Assembly (NCBI GenBank): GCA_001915575.1
Contig: MNQT01000019.1
Location: 1 to 42,698, forward strand
Reading direction: 5' to 3'
Source of the DNA: Bacteroides sp. CAG:1060_57_27
GTDB taxonomy: Bacteria; Bacteroidota; Bacteroidia; Bacteroidales; UBA932
DNA: 42,698 nucleotides
Part shown: in pieces, positions 33,802-42,477 of the stretch
How the letters are laid out: every line of letters starts with the position of its first letter
Numbering within the stretch: position 1 is the first letter of the stretch
Position numbers and translations under genes: made by a program
The notes under the pieces: model-generated
Told to the model about the DNA's origin: nothing
Databases searched by the model: none
What the model saw: only the letters and a program-made list of their open reading frames with translations

Positions 33802-34989
33802 ATGAAAAAGACAACTTATCTGACAGCAGCCGTGCTGGCCGTAGCCACACTCGCCGGCTGCAATCCGACCAAAGGGCCGGAAGACGATGCACAGACCATA
33901 CGCGACCAGCGCTTCATGGCCATAGCAGAGCGTTTCGTAAACCACACCGTAATCCCGACCTACACCAGCCTCTCGGACTATACGGAGCAGCTCGTATACG
34001 ACCTCGAGGCTCTCAGGGAGGATGTCACCCAGGCCAACATAGACAAGGCCTGCGAGACCTTCCTCACCGCCCGCGCATACTGGGAGAAGTCCGAGGCCTT
34101 CCTCTGGGGAGCCGCCACTGACTTCGGCATCGACCCCCATATCGACACCTGGCCGCTCGACCTAGTGGGTCTCAAGGAGGCACTGACGAATGCGGCTCAG
34201 ATTGCCGGGCTCGCAGGGGAGGACGGTGACGTATACGCCGGAGAGAAGCTCGGCCCCACCCTGCTGGGATTCCACGGCATAGAGTACGTGCTCTTCTTCG
34301 AAGGCAGCCACAGGGACGCCTCATGGTTCGCCGAGGGCAATACCGACAACGGAGTCAAATGCTCCGACTACCTGACCTACGCCGTAGCGGTCGCGGGAGA
34401 CCTGAGGAACAAGTGCTACCAGATGGAGATCGCCTGGGCAGGAGAAGACCACAACCCCGAGCGCTATGCCAAGGTCAACGACGAGCTCGAACTCCCGCTG
34501 ACCATGACCGGAGGCGCATACTACGGAGAGAACCTGCTCAACGCGGGCAAGGCCGGCAGCTCATGCATCAACGCCACGGTAGCCATGCAGTGGCTCATAG
34601 AAGGCTGCAACACCATAGCCGACGAGGTGGCCTCCCAGAAGATAGGAATGGTATATTCCGGCGTGGACAAGAACTATGTGGAGTCGCCCTACAGCTACAT
34701 GTCGATAGTAGACTTCGAGGACAACATGATAAGCATCGAGAATGTCTGGAACGGCGGGACAGAGGGCGACTACGACTCGACGAACTCCCTGAGCGCGTAC
34801 TTCAAGGAGACAGCCCCCGAGCTCGAGAAAAGGATTTCCGACGCCATAGACAACTCGATAGCCAGGATCAAGGCGATTCCCGAGCCGTTCATCGAGAACT
34901 ATCAGAACGAGAACTGCGGAGCGGCCATAGAGGCCATAGAAGAGCTCGACACGGCACTCTCGCTCGCGATAGAGGAACTCACGAAATAG
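33802..34989 (+). CDS. Imelysin-family (peptidase M75) lipoprotein
   Basis: The 395-residue protein is a predicted lipoprotein: LAGC with Cys20 is a lipobox. The M75 GxHxxE motif is intact as GFHGIE (His158, Glu161), and the conserved helical core includes ARAYWEKSEAFLWG near residue 95. Imelysin-like proteins are linked to bacterial iron uptake (the EfeO/IrpA group) and bind metal or haem rather than act as general peptidases. The GxHxxE site probably binds a metal. It lies between the barrel and DHOR genes. A good Shine-Dalgarno (AGGAGGA) precedes the next gene, which is unusual for this phylum. Confidence 0.94.
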   Translation: MKKTTYLTAAVLAVATLAGCNPTKGPEDDAQTIRDQRFMAIAERFVNHTVIPTYTSLSDYTEQLVYDLEALREDVTQANIDKACETFLTARAYWEKSEAFLWGAATDFGIDPHIDTWPLDLVGLKEALTNAAQIAGLAGEDGDVYAGEKLGPTLLGFHGIEYVLFFEGSHRDASWFAEGNTDNGVKCSDYLTYAVAVAGDLRNKCYQMEIAWAGEDHNPERYAKVNDELELPLTMTGGAYYGENLLNAGKAGSSCINATVAMQWLIEGCNTIADEVASQKIGMVYSGVDKNYVESPYSYMSIVDFEDNMISIENVWNGGTEGDYDSTNSLSAYFKETAPELEKRISDAIDNSIARIKAIPEPFIENYQNENCGAAIEAIEELDTALSLAIEELTK

Positions 34990-35001
34990 GAGGATGATCC
35001 C

Positions 35002-36657
35002 ATGAACAAACTTCTGGCTTTACTATGCGGGACGGCGACCGTAATCGCGGCCGTCTCCGCATGCAACAAGAATCCCATAGGGACGCAGACCCCCGACATC
35101 CCTCCCGAATGGCTCGAGGAGGAGACCTATGCCGGAGGACTGCTCGGAACGACATTCAACATATCAGCCTCGGCGTTCGAGGATCCCACCCCCGCCGTGG
35201 AGAATGCCGGCCTCGTGCAGGAGTTCAAGCACGGAGAGATGATCTTCGAGCACAACTTCAACACGAGTACAGAGCCTTTCGACGGCCTGGGTCCCCTCTA
35301 CCTGAGGACTTCATGTCTGATGTGCCACCCCGGCTACGGCCACGGAAAGCGCACCACTTCCTACCGTTACGACGAAATGGGAAACGGCTACCTGCTGGTG
35401 CTGTACGACAAGCAGACAGGAGCCTATCTCACCTCGCTCACCGGCATGCCCCAGACCAGGGCCGTCCCTCCCTTCAAGGCTCCGCTCGACGAGGAGCAGA
35501 TCTCGATAGACTGGAGACCCTATGTGGACGAATGGGGCAACAAGTTCCCTGACGGAGAGAGCTACGAGCTCATCTATCCCGAGGTAACCATTCCCGCAAC
35601 TGCCTACTATGTGCCTGTGCAGGCAAACAGGAACGGCCAGACGGTAGACCTGAGCGTGGACGAGGTCGGCATACGCCTCGAATCGACGATAGGAATATAC
35701 GGCTCGGGCCTGCTCGACGCCATACCCGACGAGGCGCTCAAGGAGCAGTATGCACAGACGGAAGAGCACTACAGGAGCCAGGGCCTCGACGCCACGGAAT
35801 ATGTGAACCCCGCGTTCTTCAAGGACGGGCAGTGGGTGAAGCAGTACTCCAACACGCTTCAGGGCAACGGAGAGCAGCATCCCTACAGGTTCACCTACGC
35901 CCTCAGCCGCGGAGCCCTGCAGGACGGCCCGGGAGCCAACGCCATCTGGAACATCACCAACGTCACCCGCTCCGACCGCAGATACCACTATATGACAGCG
36001 GCCTACGCGACCACCGCATCAAAGGATCCCGACGTGCAGGCAGGCTTCTACCACTTCGTAGACACCTACTTCCCCGACTACAGGGACAAGTGGAATACCG
36101 GAGATGTCGAGAAGGACATCTACAATTTCCTTATGGCGCAGGACCTTCCCGTGGAGATGAGCGACGAGGAATACACGAACCTGATGATATGGCACCGTGG
36201 ACTCGCGGTACCTGCAGCACGTAACCTCGACGACGCGACAGTGCAGAGGGGGCGCGAACTCTTCCGCCAGATAGGATGCGCCACCTGCCACAGGCCGTCC
36301 TGGACGACCGGGGAGGACGACTACAACGATCCCAACCTGTTCTTCAAGGGAGACGAACTTCCGCGCTACCCCCACCAGACCATCTGGCCCTACAGCGACA
36401 TGATGCAGCACAAGCTCTACATGGAGAACGACATCAGGGGCGACTGGTGCAGGACCACCCCTCTCTGGGGGCGCGGACTCTCGCTCGTATGCTCAGGACA
36501 CCAGGACAGGCTGCACGACTGCCGCGCAAGGAATGTCATAGAGGCTATAATGTGGCACGGAGCAGCCCAGAGCCATGCCCGCAGCAGCGTGGAGGCCTTC
36601 CGCGAACTCAGCAAGGAAGACCGCGACGCGGTGGTAAAGTTCATAAACTCCATATAG
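35002..36657 (+). CDS. Di-haem oxidoreductase (DHOR / thiol oxidoreductase-like) lipoprotein
   Basis: The 551-residue protein is predicted to be a lipoprotein (VSAC, Cys21). It has two c-type haem sites: CLMCH (105-109) and CATCH (426-430). The C-terminal TPLWGRGLSLVCSGHQDRLHDCRAR and IEAIMWHG segments identify the DHOR family (DUF1111, PF06537), which co-occurs with imelysin genes in other phyla. It probably moves electrons in the periplasm or at the outer membrane; the substrate (iron, haem, thiol, copper) is unknown. Where I recall DHOR proteins as HDGRA, this one has Cys507 (HDCRA), perhaps a lineage trait. CcsBA follows after 16 bp and would attach its haems. Confidence 0.92.
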   Translation: MNKLLALLCGTATVIAAVSACNKNPIGTQTPDIPPEWLEEETYAGGLLGTTFNISASAFEDPTPAVENAGLVQEFKHGEMIFEHNFNTSTEPFDGLGPLYLRTSCLMCHPGYGHGKRTTSYRYDEMGNGYLLVLYDKQTGAYLTSLTGMPQTRAVPPFKAPLDEEQISIDWRPYVDEWGNKFPDGESYELIYPEVTIPATAYYVPVQANRNGQTVDLSVDEVGIRLESTIGIYGSGLLDAIPDEALKEQYAQTEEHYRSQGLDATEYVNPAFFKDGQWVKQYSNTLQGNGEQHPYRFTYALSRGALQDGPGANAIWNITNVTRSDRRYHYMTAAYATTASKDPDVQAGFYHFVDTYFPDYRDKWNTGDVEKDIYNFLMAQDLPVEMSDEEYTNLMIWHRGLAVPAARNLDDATVQRGRELFRQIGCATCHRPSWTTGEDDYNDPNLFFKGDELPRYPHQTIWPYSDMMQHKLYMENDIRGDWCRTTPLWGRGLSLVCSGHQDRLHDCRARNVIEAIMWHGAAQSHARSSVEAFRELSKEDRDAVVKFINSI

Positions 36658-36673
36658 GGAGGAACCTGACGCG

Positions 36674-38776
36674 ATGTTTACAAGAATCTGCAAGTACCTG
36701 TCTTTCGGTTCTATAGCAATATTGATACTTTATATGGCGGCCACGACGGTCCTGGAGAAGTTCTCCGGGACCGCCGCTGCCATGAAATGGGGATACCATT
36801 CACTGCCGTTCATCGCCCTGTGGGCGGTATCCGCCGTCTGCGGAGCCGCCTTTTACCTTTCAAGGACGAGGGGGCTGCCCCTTGCGACGAGCGGGATACA
36901 TCTCGCCTTCCTGCTGATACTGTCAGGTGCCCTGATCACCCATGTCTCCGGAGTCCAGGGCGCAATACATCTGCGGACCGGCACCGGAGCGGAATCGGTT
37001 TTCACGGGCGAGGACCTCACACAGGAAAGGCTGCCATTTTCGATATCGCTGAGCTCGTTCGAGGTCGAATACTACCCTGGGACACAAGCCCCCTGCGACT
37101 ATGTCAGCCTCCTCGAAATCAACGACGGCGGTGCTGTGCACACCCTTACGGTGGCGATGAACAGGGCGGCGGCCTACAGGGGCTACCGTTTCTTCCAGTC
37201 CAGCTACGACGAAGACGGGCGGGGCTCGACCCTCGCCGTCAGCCATGACCCGGTAGGGACGCCCGTAAGCTATGCGGGATACGGCCTGCTGCTCTTGTCG
37301 CTCGCGGCATTCTTCTTCCAGAGGGGCAGCCGTTTCAGGGCCGTCCTGAGGCGTGTGTCGAAAGGAGCTGCCGTGACGGCTGTGCTGCTTGCGGGAAGCC
37401 TGAACGCACCGGCACTCCGGGCGGGTACGGGAGAAGCCCTGCCCGGGCACCTGCCGGAAGAGACCGCCATGGAATACGGGAAGATGCTCGTCTACTACAA
37501 CGACAGGATATGTCCCATGCAGACCCTTGCGAGGGACTTCACTATGAAACTCTACGGCAAGGCTTCCTACCGCGGACTGAGTCCGGAGCAGGTGCTTACG
37601 GGGTGGATATTCCACTACGACGACTGGACACAGACGCTTCCGGGAGCAGGGGAGGGAGCCTCTGCAAAGGAGATCAAGAAGGCCGGGGAAAGGCAGGAGT
37701 TGATCCTTCTCGTCGCCGGAGCCTCGATCCTCAAGATCTTCCCGTATACCGGGCAGGACGGGACGACGGACTGGTATTCCCCGGTAGACAGGCTTCCTGC
37801 CGAAATGGATCCCGACACATGGATTTTCGTACGCAAGGTCATGAGCCTTGCCGGCGAGTCGGTAGCGAAGGGCGATTTCGAGGCGGCCGCGGGAATCTTC
37901 CGTAAGATTGCCGAGTACCAGAAGAAGACGGCAGGAGACAGCGTTCCTTCCGACGGCCGGATTGCCGCCGAACGGCTGTACAACCGCATAGAAAGGCCTA
38001 AGGCCGCGGCTATGGGCTGCGTGTCGGCCGGAATACTGTTTTTCCTTCTCCTGTGCCTGCTTTCCGATCCCGGCCCGGGATTCCGCCGCGCAGGAACCGT
38101 AGTCTCGGCCGCGGCATTCCTGTACCTGACGCTGGTACTCGCACTAAGATGGGCTGTCTCCGGACATATACCCCTGTCGAACGGATACGAGCTCATGACG
38201 CTGCTCGCCTGGCACGCGCTCATGCTGGGAACGTTCCTGCAGCGGAAGTTCCGTCTGATGATTCCCCTGTCGCTGCTGCTGGGCGGCTTCGCGCTGCTGG
38301 TAGCCTCCATAGGAGAGTCCGACCCGGCGATAGCCTACCTCGTTCCCGTACTCTCCTCTCCCCTTCTGTCGCTGCATGTGATGACCATGATGATTTCGTA
38401 CACCCTGCTGGGACTGGTCATGCTGAATGGCATACTTTCGCTGCTCAAATACAGCCGCTGCAGCACACGCCTTTCCGAGGCGGCCGACATCTCGCTGGTA
38501 TTCCTCTATCCGGCCGTGTTCTTCCTCGCGGCCGGGACATTCATCGGCGCCGTCTGGGCCGACATCTCGTGGGGACGCTACTGGGGCTGGGACCCGAAGG
38601 AGACCTGGGCGCTCATAACGCTGCTGGTATATTCCTTCGCCCTGCACGGCGGGAGCATCAGGGCCTTCAGGAACCCGAAGTTCTTCCACTGGTTCTGCAT
38701 ACTGGCCTTCCTGTGCGTACTCGTTACCTATTTCGGAGTCAATTTCTTCCTCGGCGGCCTGCACAGCTATGCCTGA
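36674..38776 (+). CDS. ccsBA: Cytochrome c biogenesis protein, fused ResB-CcsA (System II)
   Basis: CcsBA exports haem and ligates it to CxxCH motifs of apocytochromes c in the periplasm. The 700-residue protein has an N-terminal ResB-like part, including AAYRGYRFFQSSYDEDG and SHDPVGTPVSYAGY before a membrane helix (about 195-215). A long periplasmic region with CPM follows, then a CcsA part whose haem-binding WWD domain is SWGRYWGWDPKETW (starting at Trp633). Flanking His in HVMTMM and ALHGG probably ligate haem. A GGGAGGA Shine-Dalgarno precedes the ATG. The ResB half is short compared with classical ResB, as usual in Bacteroidota. It directly follows the di-haem gene, its likely client. 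Confidence 0.93.
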   Translation: MFTRICKYLSFGSIAILILYMAATTVLEKFSGTAAAMKWGYHSLPFIALWAVSAVCGAAFYLSRTRGLPLATSGIHLAFLLILSGALITHVSGVQGAIHLRTGTGAESVFTGEDLTQERLPFSISLSSFEVEYYPGTQAPCDYVSLLEINDGGAVHTLTVAMNRAAAYRGYRFFQSSYDEDGRGSTLAVSHDPVGTPVSYAGYGLLLLSLAAFFFQRGSRFRAVLRRVSKGAAVTAVLLAGSLNAPALRAGTGEALPGHLPEETAMEYGKMLVYYNDRICPMQTLARDFTMKLYGKASYRGLSPEQVLTGWIFHYDDWTQTLPGAGEGASAKEIKKAGERQELILLVAGASILKIFPYTGQDGTTDWYSPVDRLPAEMDPDTWIFVRKVMSLAGESVAKGDFEAAAGIFRKIAEYQKKTAGDSVPSDGRIAAERLYNRIERPKAAAMGCVSAGILFFLLLCLLSDPGPGFRRAGTVVSAAAFLYLTLVLALRWAVSGHIPLSNGYELMTLLAWHALMLGTFLQRKFRLMIPLSLLLGGFALLVASIGESDPAIAYLVPVLSSPLLSLHVMTMMISYTLLGLVMLNGILSLLKYSRCSTRLSEAADISLVFLYPAVFFLAAGTFIGAVWADISWGRYWGWDPKETWALITLLVYSFALHGGSIRAFRNPKFFHWFCILAFLCVLVTYFGVNFFLGGLHSYA

Positions 38777-38791
38777 CTCATCCGTTTTCAG

Positions 38792-38799
38792 TATATTTG
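38792..38799 (+). promoter_or_regulatory. -7 box TATATTTG of the DUF4491 gene
   Basis: This exact consensus match lies 19 bp before ATG 38819, predicting a leader of about 13 nt. It starts 16 bp after the CcsBA stop, so the DUF4491 gene is probably transcribed independently of the operon. No -33 TTG is visible. Confidence 0.5.
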
Positions 38800-38818
38800 C
38801 ACCGCAAGAAACGTGTAT

Positions 38819-39115
38819 ATGAACTTTACAGGAATAATCATCGGGCTCTGCACCTTCCTCATCATCGGACTGTGCCACCCCCTGGTCATCAAGGCGGAAT
38901 ACTACTTCGGAAAGGGATGCTGGTGGGCCTTCCTGCTCGCCGGCCTGGGATTCGGCTCCGTCTCGCTGCTTGTAGAGGACTTCGTCCTGTCTACGGTCGC
39001 GGGCGTAGCGGCATTCTCGTCGTTCTGGTCTATTCTCGAGCTCTTCGAGCAGGAGAAGCGGGTCGCGAGGGGATGGTTTCCAAAGAATCCGGCACGGAAG
39101 AAGTCGGCGCAGTAA
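38819..39115 (+). CDS. DUF4491 family small membrane protein
   Basis: The 98-residue protein from ATG 38819 (a GTG lies two codons upstream) has three hydrophobic segments (about 4-24, 33-50 and 58-74). The conserved CHPLVIKAEYYFGKGCWW core matches DUF4491, a Bacteroidota family with no known function. The basic C-terminus (EKRVARGWFPKNPARKK) is likely cytoplasmic. It converges on queH with a single base between the two stops and no terminator. Confidence 0.85.
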   Translation: MNFTGIIIGLCTFLIIGLCHPLVIKAEYYFGKGCWWAFLLAGLGFGSVSLLVEDFVLSTVAGVAAFSSFWSILELFEQEKRVARGWFPKNPARKKSAQ

Positions 39116-39116
39116 G

Positions 39117-39722
39117 CTATCTCCTCGAGAACTCGCAGCCGCAGAAGGTCTGGTTGTAGAAGTTCTGCTCGCGTATGATTTCGCCGCGGCGCGGCTGGAG
39201 ACCGCCCTTGCGCCAGTTCTGAGCCCACCAGACGGGAGATGACAAGCCGGGCACGCCGTCTCCGCCCGGACCGGACGAGACTTCGAGGCAGGCCCGGCGG
39301 CCGGCGGCGTCCACCTGGCCGAGATCCTTCCAACGGGAGGATGCGAGGGTGGTTGCAAGCACGCCGAACCCGTGCGAGGCGGCATAGCGTGCGGCGCGCA
39401 GGAGACGGAACCTGAAGCAGCACAGGCAACGCGCTCCCCTCTCGGGTTCGTTTTCCAGCCCGCTTACGGCAGAAAGCCAGGCGGAATGGTCGTATTCGTC
39501 GTCTACGGCATCAACCCCCATTAAGGCGCAATAACGCGCCAATTCGGCCTTTCTGAGCTCATATTCGGCGAGAGGGACTATGTTGGAGTTGCTGAAGAAG
39601 ACAGTCGGGCGTATCCCGTTCCCGAGCATACATTCGATTATCGCACCGCTGCATGGGGCGCAGCAGCTGTGAAGAAGGACCCGGCCGTTCGCAGCACCAG
39701 AAGGAAGCTCGAGATGCAGCAT
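39117..39722 (-). CDS. queH: Epoxyqueuosine reductase QueH
   Basis: QueH reduces epoxyqueuosine to queuosine in tRNA, the last step of the pathway, replacing the cobalamin enzyme QueG. In this 201-residue protein the family Cys set is complete: HSCCAPCSG (Cys20, Cys21, Cys24), CLCC within ERGARCLCCFRFRL, and FCGC near the C-terminus. Family members carry a 4Fe-4S cluster next to a coordinated metal. SSRWKDLGQ and REQNFYNQTFCGC are typical. It starts three bases after the small Cys-rich gene, in one operon with feoAB. Confidence 0.95.
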   Translation of the reverse strand: MLHLELPSGAANGRVLLHSCCAPCSGAIIECMLGNGIRPTVFFSNSNIVPLAEYELRKAELARYCALMGVDAVDDEYDHSAWLSAVSGLENEPERGARCLCCFRFRLLRAARYAASHGFGVLATTLASSRWKDLGQVDAAGRRACLEVSSGPGGDGVPGLSSPVWWAQNWRKGGLQPRRGEIIREQNFYNQTFCGCEFSRR

Positions 39723-39725
39723 TCC

Positions 39726-39902
39726 TCAGTCCTCCTCATCTTTCCCTGAAGGACATCCGCCGCTGCTGTCCCCGCGGGACGGGCATCCGTCCTTACGGGA
39801 GCAGGACGAGCATTCGTCGAGCCCGTTGCGCCGCAGGAAGCGCAGCGCAAATGCAAGGGCGGCGATAACCGCGACTATTATCAGTGCCGTAGGGACATTC
39901 AT
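39726..39902 (-). CDS. Small Cys-rich FeoB-associated membrane protein
   Basis: This 58-residue protein lies between feoAB and queH. It has one hydrophobic helix (residues 4-20, PTALIIVAVIAALAFAL), a basic RFLRR stop-transfer, and a tail with four Cys: CSSC (31-34), Cys40 and Cys50. Such proteins are called FeoB-associated Cys-rich membrane proteins and are thought to help ferrous transport, though the mechanism is unsettled. The ATG at 39902 is six bases after the feoAB stop and the TGA at 39726 is three bases before queH. An alternative ATG lies at 39898, in a different frame, and is rejected. Confidence 0.85.
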   Translation of the reverse strand: MNVPTALIIVAVIAALAFALRFLRRNGLDECSSCSRKDGCPSRGDSSGGCPSGKDEED

Positions 39903-39908
39903 ACGGGG

Positions 39909-42248
39909 TCAAGATAAGAAAAGTCCTGCAATGTTGTACACCACGAAGGCGCAAATCCATGCAAGCACGCACTGGAACACCACCATAAGGAAGGCCCAGC
40001 GGCCTCCGAGCTCCCTCTTGACAGAGGTGACAGCGGCCACGCAGGGGGTGTAGATGAGGTAGAATGCAAGGAACGACACGGCCGTAAGCGGGGTCAGGAG
40101 AGCAGCTCCTCCAAGCACCTGGAGGCTCGCCACGGCGCTTTCCTTCGCGAGGAAGCCCGATATCAGCGCGGTCACTATCTGCCATTCGCCCAACCCTATG
40201 GGTGCGAACACCGGAGCGATGAATCCCGCGAGCGCGGCCAGCATGCTGTCGGGCTCGTCAGCCAGCCTCAGCCTGAAATCGAACGACTGCAGGAACCATA
40301 TCACTATCGTGGCTATGAAGATTATGCTGAACGCCCTCTGAAGGAAGTCCTTGACCTTGTCCCAGAGCAGCCGTCCCACGTTCCCGAGACGCGGCATCCT
40401 GTAGTTGGGGAGCTCCATGACGAAAGGGGTCGTGCCCTTGCCCTTGCGGAAAAGCCTGGCGCACAACGCGACGAGTATGGCCACGAAAATCGCCGACAGA
40501 TACAGTATCACAAGCACCAGGCCGCCCTTTCCGGGAAAGAACAGGCTCGAAAGGAACGCATATATCGGAATCTTCGCGGAACAGCTCATGAACGGGGTCA
40601 GCAGTATGGTCATCTTCCTGTCGTGAGCCGACGGCAGGGTTCTCGTTGCCATAACGGCCGGGACGGTGCAGCCGAAACCTATCAGCAGAGGCACTATGCT
40701 GCGGCCGCTGAGACCTATCTTGCGGAGCAGGGTGTCGCTTATGAACGCCACACGCGCCATGTAGCCGCTGTCCTCCAGCATGGACAGGAAGAAGAATAGT
40801 ATCACTATCACGGGAATGAAGCTGACAACGGTACCCACACCGGCGAATATTCCGTCCATTACCAGTGACTGAACGGCCTCGGAGACGCCCCAGCCGGCCA
40901 TACCTCCGGCACATAGGGTGCCGAGGGCCGAAATGCCTTTCTCAAGCAGGTCCTGGAGCGGAGCCCCGAGCACATCTACCGACAGATATATCACGAGCGC
41001 CATTATGACTACGAAAAGCGGCAGCGCAAGCCACTTCCCCGTAAGGACGCGGTCTATCCTGCGGCTGCGCCTGTACTCTTTGCTTTCGCGCGGCCTGACG
41101 ACAGTCCTGTCGCACAGCCTGCGTATGAAGGAAAAGCGCATGTCCGCCATGGCGGCACACCTGTCCAGTCCCCTCTCCTGCTCCATTTGCGAGACTATGT
41201 GCTCTATCATCTCCTTCTCGTTGTCGCTAAGGCCGAGGGCCTCTATTACCCTCGAATCCCCTTCGACCACCTTTCCCGCGGCAAAGCGCAGGGGTATTCC
41301 CGCCTTGGCGGCATGGTCTTCTATCAGATGCATTATGCCGTGCAAGCAGCGGTGCACCGCGCCGCCGTACTCGTCCGGGTCGCAGAAGTCCTGACGCACC
41401 GGCTTCTCCTGATACCTTGCTATATGGACGGCGTGTTCCACAAGTTCGTCTATGCCCTCGTTCCTGGCGGCAGAGATAGGCACGACAGGCATACCCAGCA
41501 TTTCCTCCATGCCGTTGACCCTTATGGAGCCGCCGTTGCCCATCAGCTCGTCCATCATGTTGAGCGCGAGCACCACGGGAACATCCAGTTCCATGAGCTG
41601 CATCGTCAGATACAGGTTGCGCTCGATATTCGTCGAGTCCACGATGTTTATTATGGCGTTGGGCCTGTCGTTGAGGATGAAGCTCCTCGAGACAATCTCT
41701 TCCGGTGTGTAGGGAGAGAGCGAATATATTCCGGGAAGGTCGGTTATGCGTGTCTGCGGATAGCCCTTTATCACTCCGTCCTTACGGTCCACGGTAACGC
41801 CGGGGAAGTTGCCCACATGCTGGTTGGAGCCCGTGAGCTGGTTGAACAGCGTTGTCTTGCCGCAGTTCTGGTTGCCAACGAGGGCGAAAGTCAGGACACG
41901 GTCCTTAGGAAGAGGGTTCTCATGTTCCTTGATATGGTATTTGCCGCCTTCGCCGAGACCGGGATGAATCACGGGAAACGGACGGGACTCGTCTCTTGTA
42001 CCCTTGTCCGCAGCCTCGTCGGCCTCCGCCGGTGCGATTTCGATCAGTGCGGCCTCAGCCTTGCGCAGAGTAAGGCTGTATCCGTTTATCAGCAGTTCCA
42101 TGGGATCCCCGAGCGGAGCATACTGCATAAGCTTCACCTTCTGTCCGGGAATCATTCCCATGTCGAGGAAATGCTGGCGCAGCGAGCCCTCCCCTCCCAC
42201 GCTGATTATGGTGGCATATCTGCCGATTTCCAACTGGTTCAATGTCAT
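39909..42248 (-). CDS. feoB: Fused ferrous iron transporter FeoA-FeoB
   Basis: The 779-residue protein imports Fe2+ across the inner membrane. Residues about 1-75 are a FeoA SH3-like domain (LRQHFLDMGMIPGQKV), then a linker rich in Ala, Glu and Asp (75-115). The FeoB G domain has G1 GNQNCGKT (125-132), DLPG (170-173) and NMMD. The permease half carries two Gate regions with GFGCTVPAVMATRTL and FMSCSAKIPIYAFL, including the Cys proposed for iron passage. FeoA-FeoB fusions are typical of Bacteroidota. It heads the operon feoAB, Cys-rich gene, queH. An imperfect TCCAA/TTGGA repeat (42273-42284) sits upstream and might be an operator. Confidence 0.97.
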   Translation of the reverse strand: MTLNQLEIGRYATIISVGGEGSLRQHFLDMGMIPGQKVKLMQYAPLGDPMELLINGYSLTLRKAEAALIEIAPAEADEAADKGTRDESRPFPVIHPGLGEGGKYHIKEHENPLPKDRVLTFALVGNQNCGKTTLFNQLTGSNQHVGNFPGVTVDRKDGVIKGYPQTRITDLPGIYSLSPYTPEEIVSRSFILNDRPNAIINIVDSTNIERNLYLTMQLMELDVPVVLALNMMDELMGNGGSIRVNGMEEMLGMPVVPISAARNEGIDELVEHAVHIARYQEKPVRQDFCDPDEYGGAVHRCLHGIMHLIEDHAAKAGIPLRFAAGKVVEGDSRVIEALGLSDNEKEMIEHIVSQMEQERGLDRCAAMADMRFSFIRRLCDRTVVRPRESKEYRRSRRIDRVLTGKWLALPLFVVIMALVIYLSVDVLGAPLQDLLEKGISALGTLCAGGMAGWGVSEAVQSLVMDGIFAGVGTVVSFIPVIVILFFFLSMLEDSGYMARVAFISDTLLRKIGLSGRSIVPLLIGFGCTVPAVMATRTLPSAHDRKMTILLTPFMSCSAKIPIYAFLSSLFFPGKGGLVLVILYLSAIFVAILVALCARLFRKGKGTTPFVMELPNYRMPRLGNVGRLLWDKVKDFLQRAFSIIFIATIVIWFLQSFDFRLRLADEPDSMLAALAGFIAPVFAPIGLGEWQIVTALISGFLAKESAVASLQVLGGAALLTPLTAVSFLAFYLIYTPCVAAVTSVKRELGGRWAFLMVVFQCVLAWICAFVVYNIAGLFLS

Positions 42249-42343
42249 AGCCCGCGAAATTGCACATTTCCGTCCAAACTTGGAATACTTTATATGAGGT
42301 ATTTTGAAGAAAACGATATTTGCGCAACTAATTTTTTAAAAAT

Positions 42344-42374
42344 TTTGGATTTGTTCAAATTATCGCTATTTTTG
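42344..42374 (+). promoter_or_regulatory. Promoter of tRNA-Leu
   Basis: TTTG (42344-42347), a 19-bp spacer and TATTTTTG (42367-42374) match the Bacteroidota promoter exactly. Predicted start is near 42381, 8 nt before the tRNA. Confidence 0.75.
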
Positions 42375-42388
42375 CAGTCCCAAAGTAT

Positions 42389-42472
42389 GCGGACGTGGTG
42401 AAATGGTAGACACGCTACTTTGAGGGGGTAGTGGGCGTTTAGCCTGTATGAGTTCGACTCTCATCGTCCGCA
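42389..42472 (+). tRNA. tRNA-Leu(GAG)
   Basis: The acceptor arms GCGGACG (42389-42395) and CGTCCGC (42465-42471) pair, with discriminator A42472. The anticodon GAG is at 42422-42424 in the loop TTGAGGG, and the long variable arm and the T-arm GAGTTCGACTC mark a class II leucine tRNA. It reads CUC/CUU codons. CCA is not encoded. Confidence 0.97.
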
Positions 42473-42477
42473 CAAGG

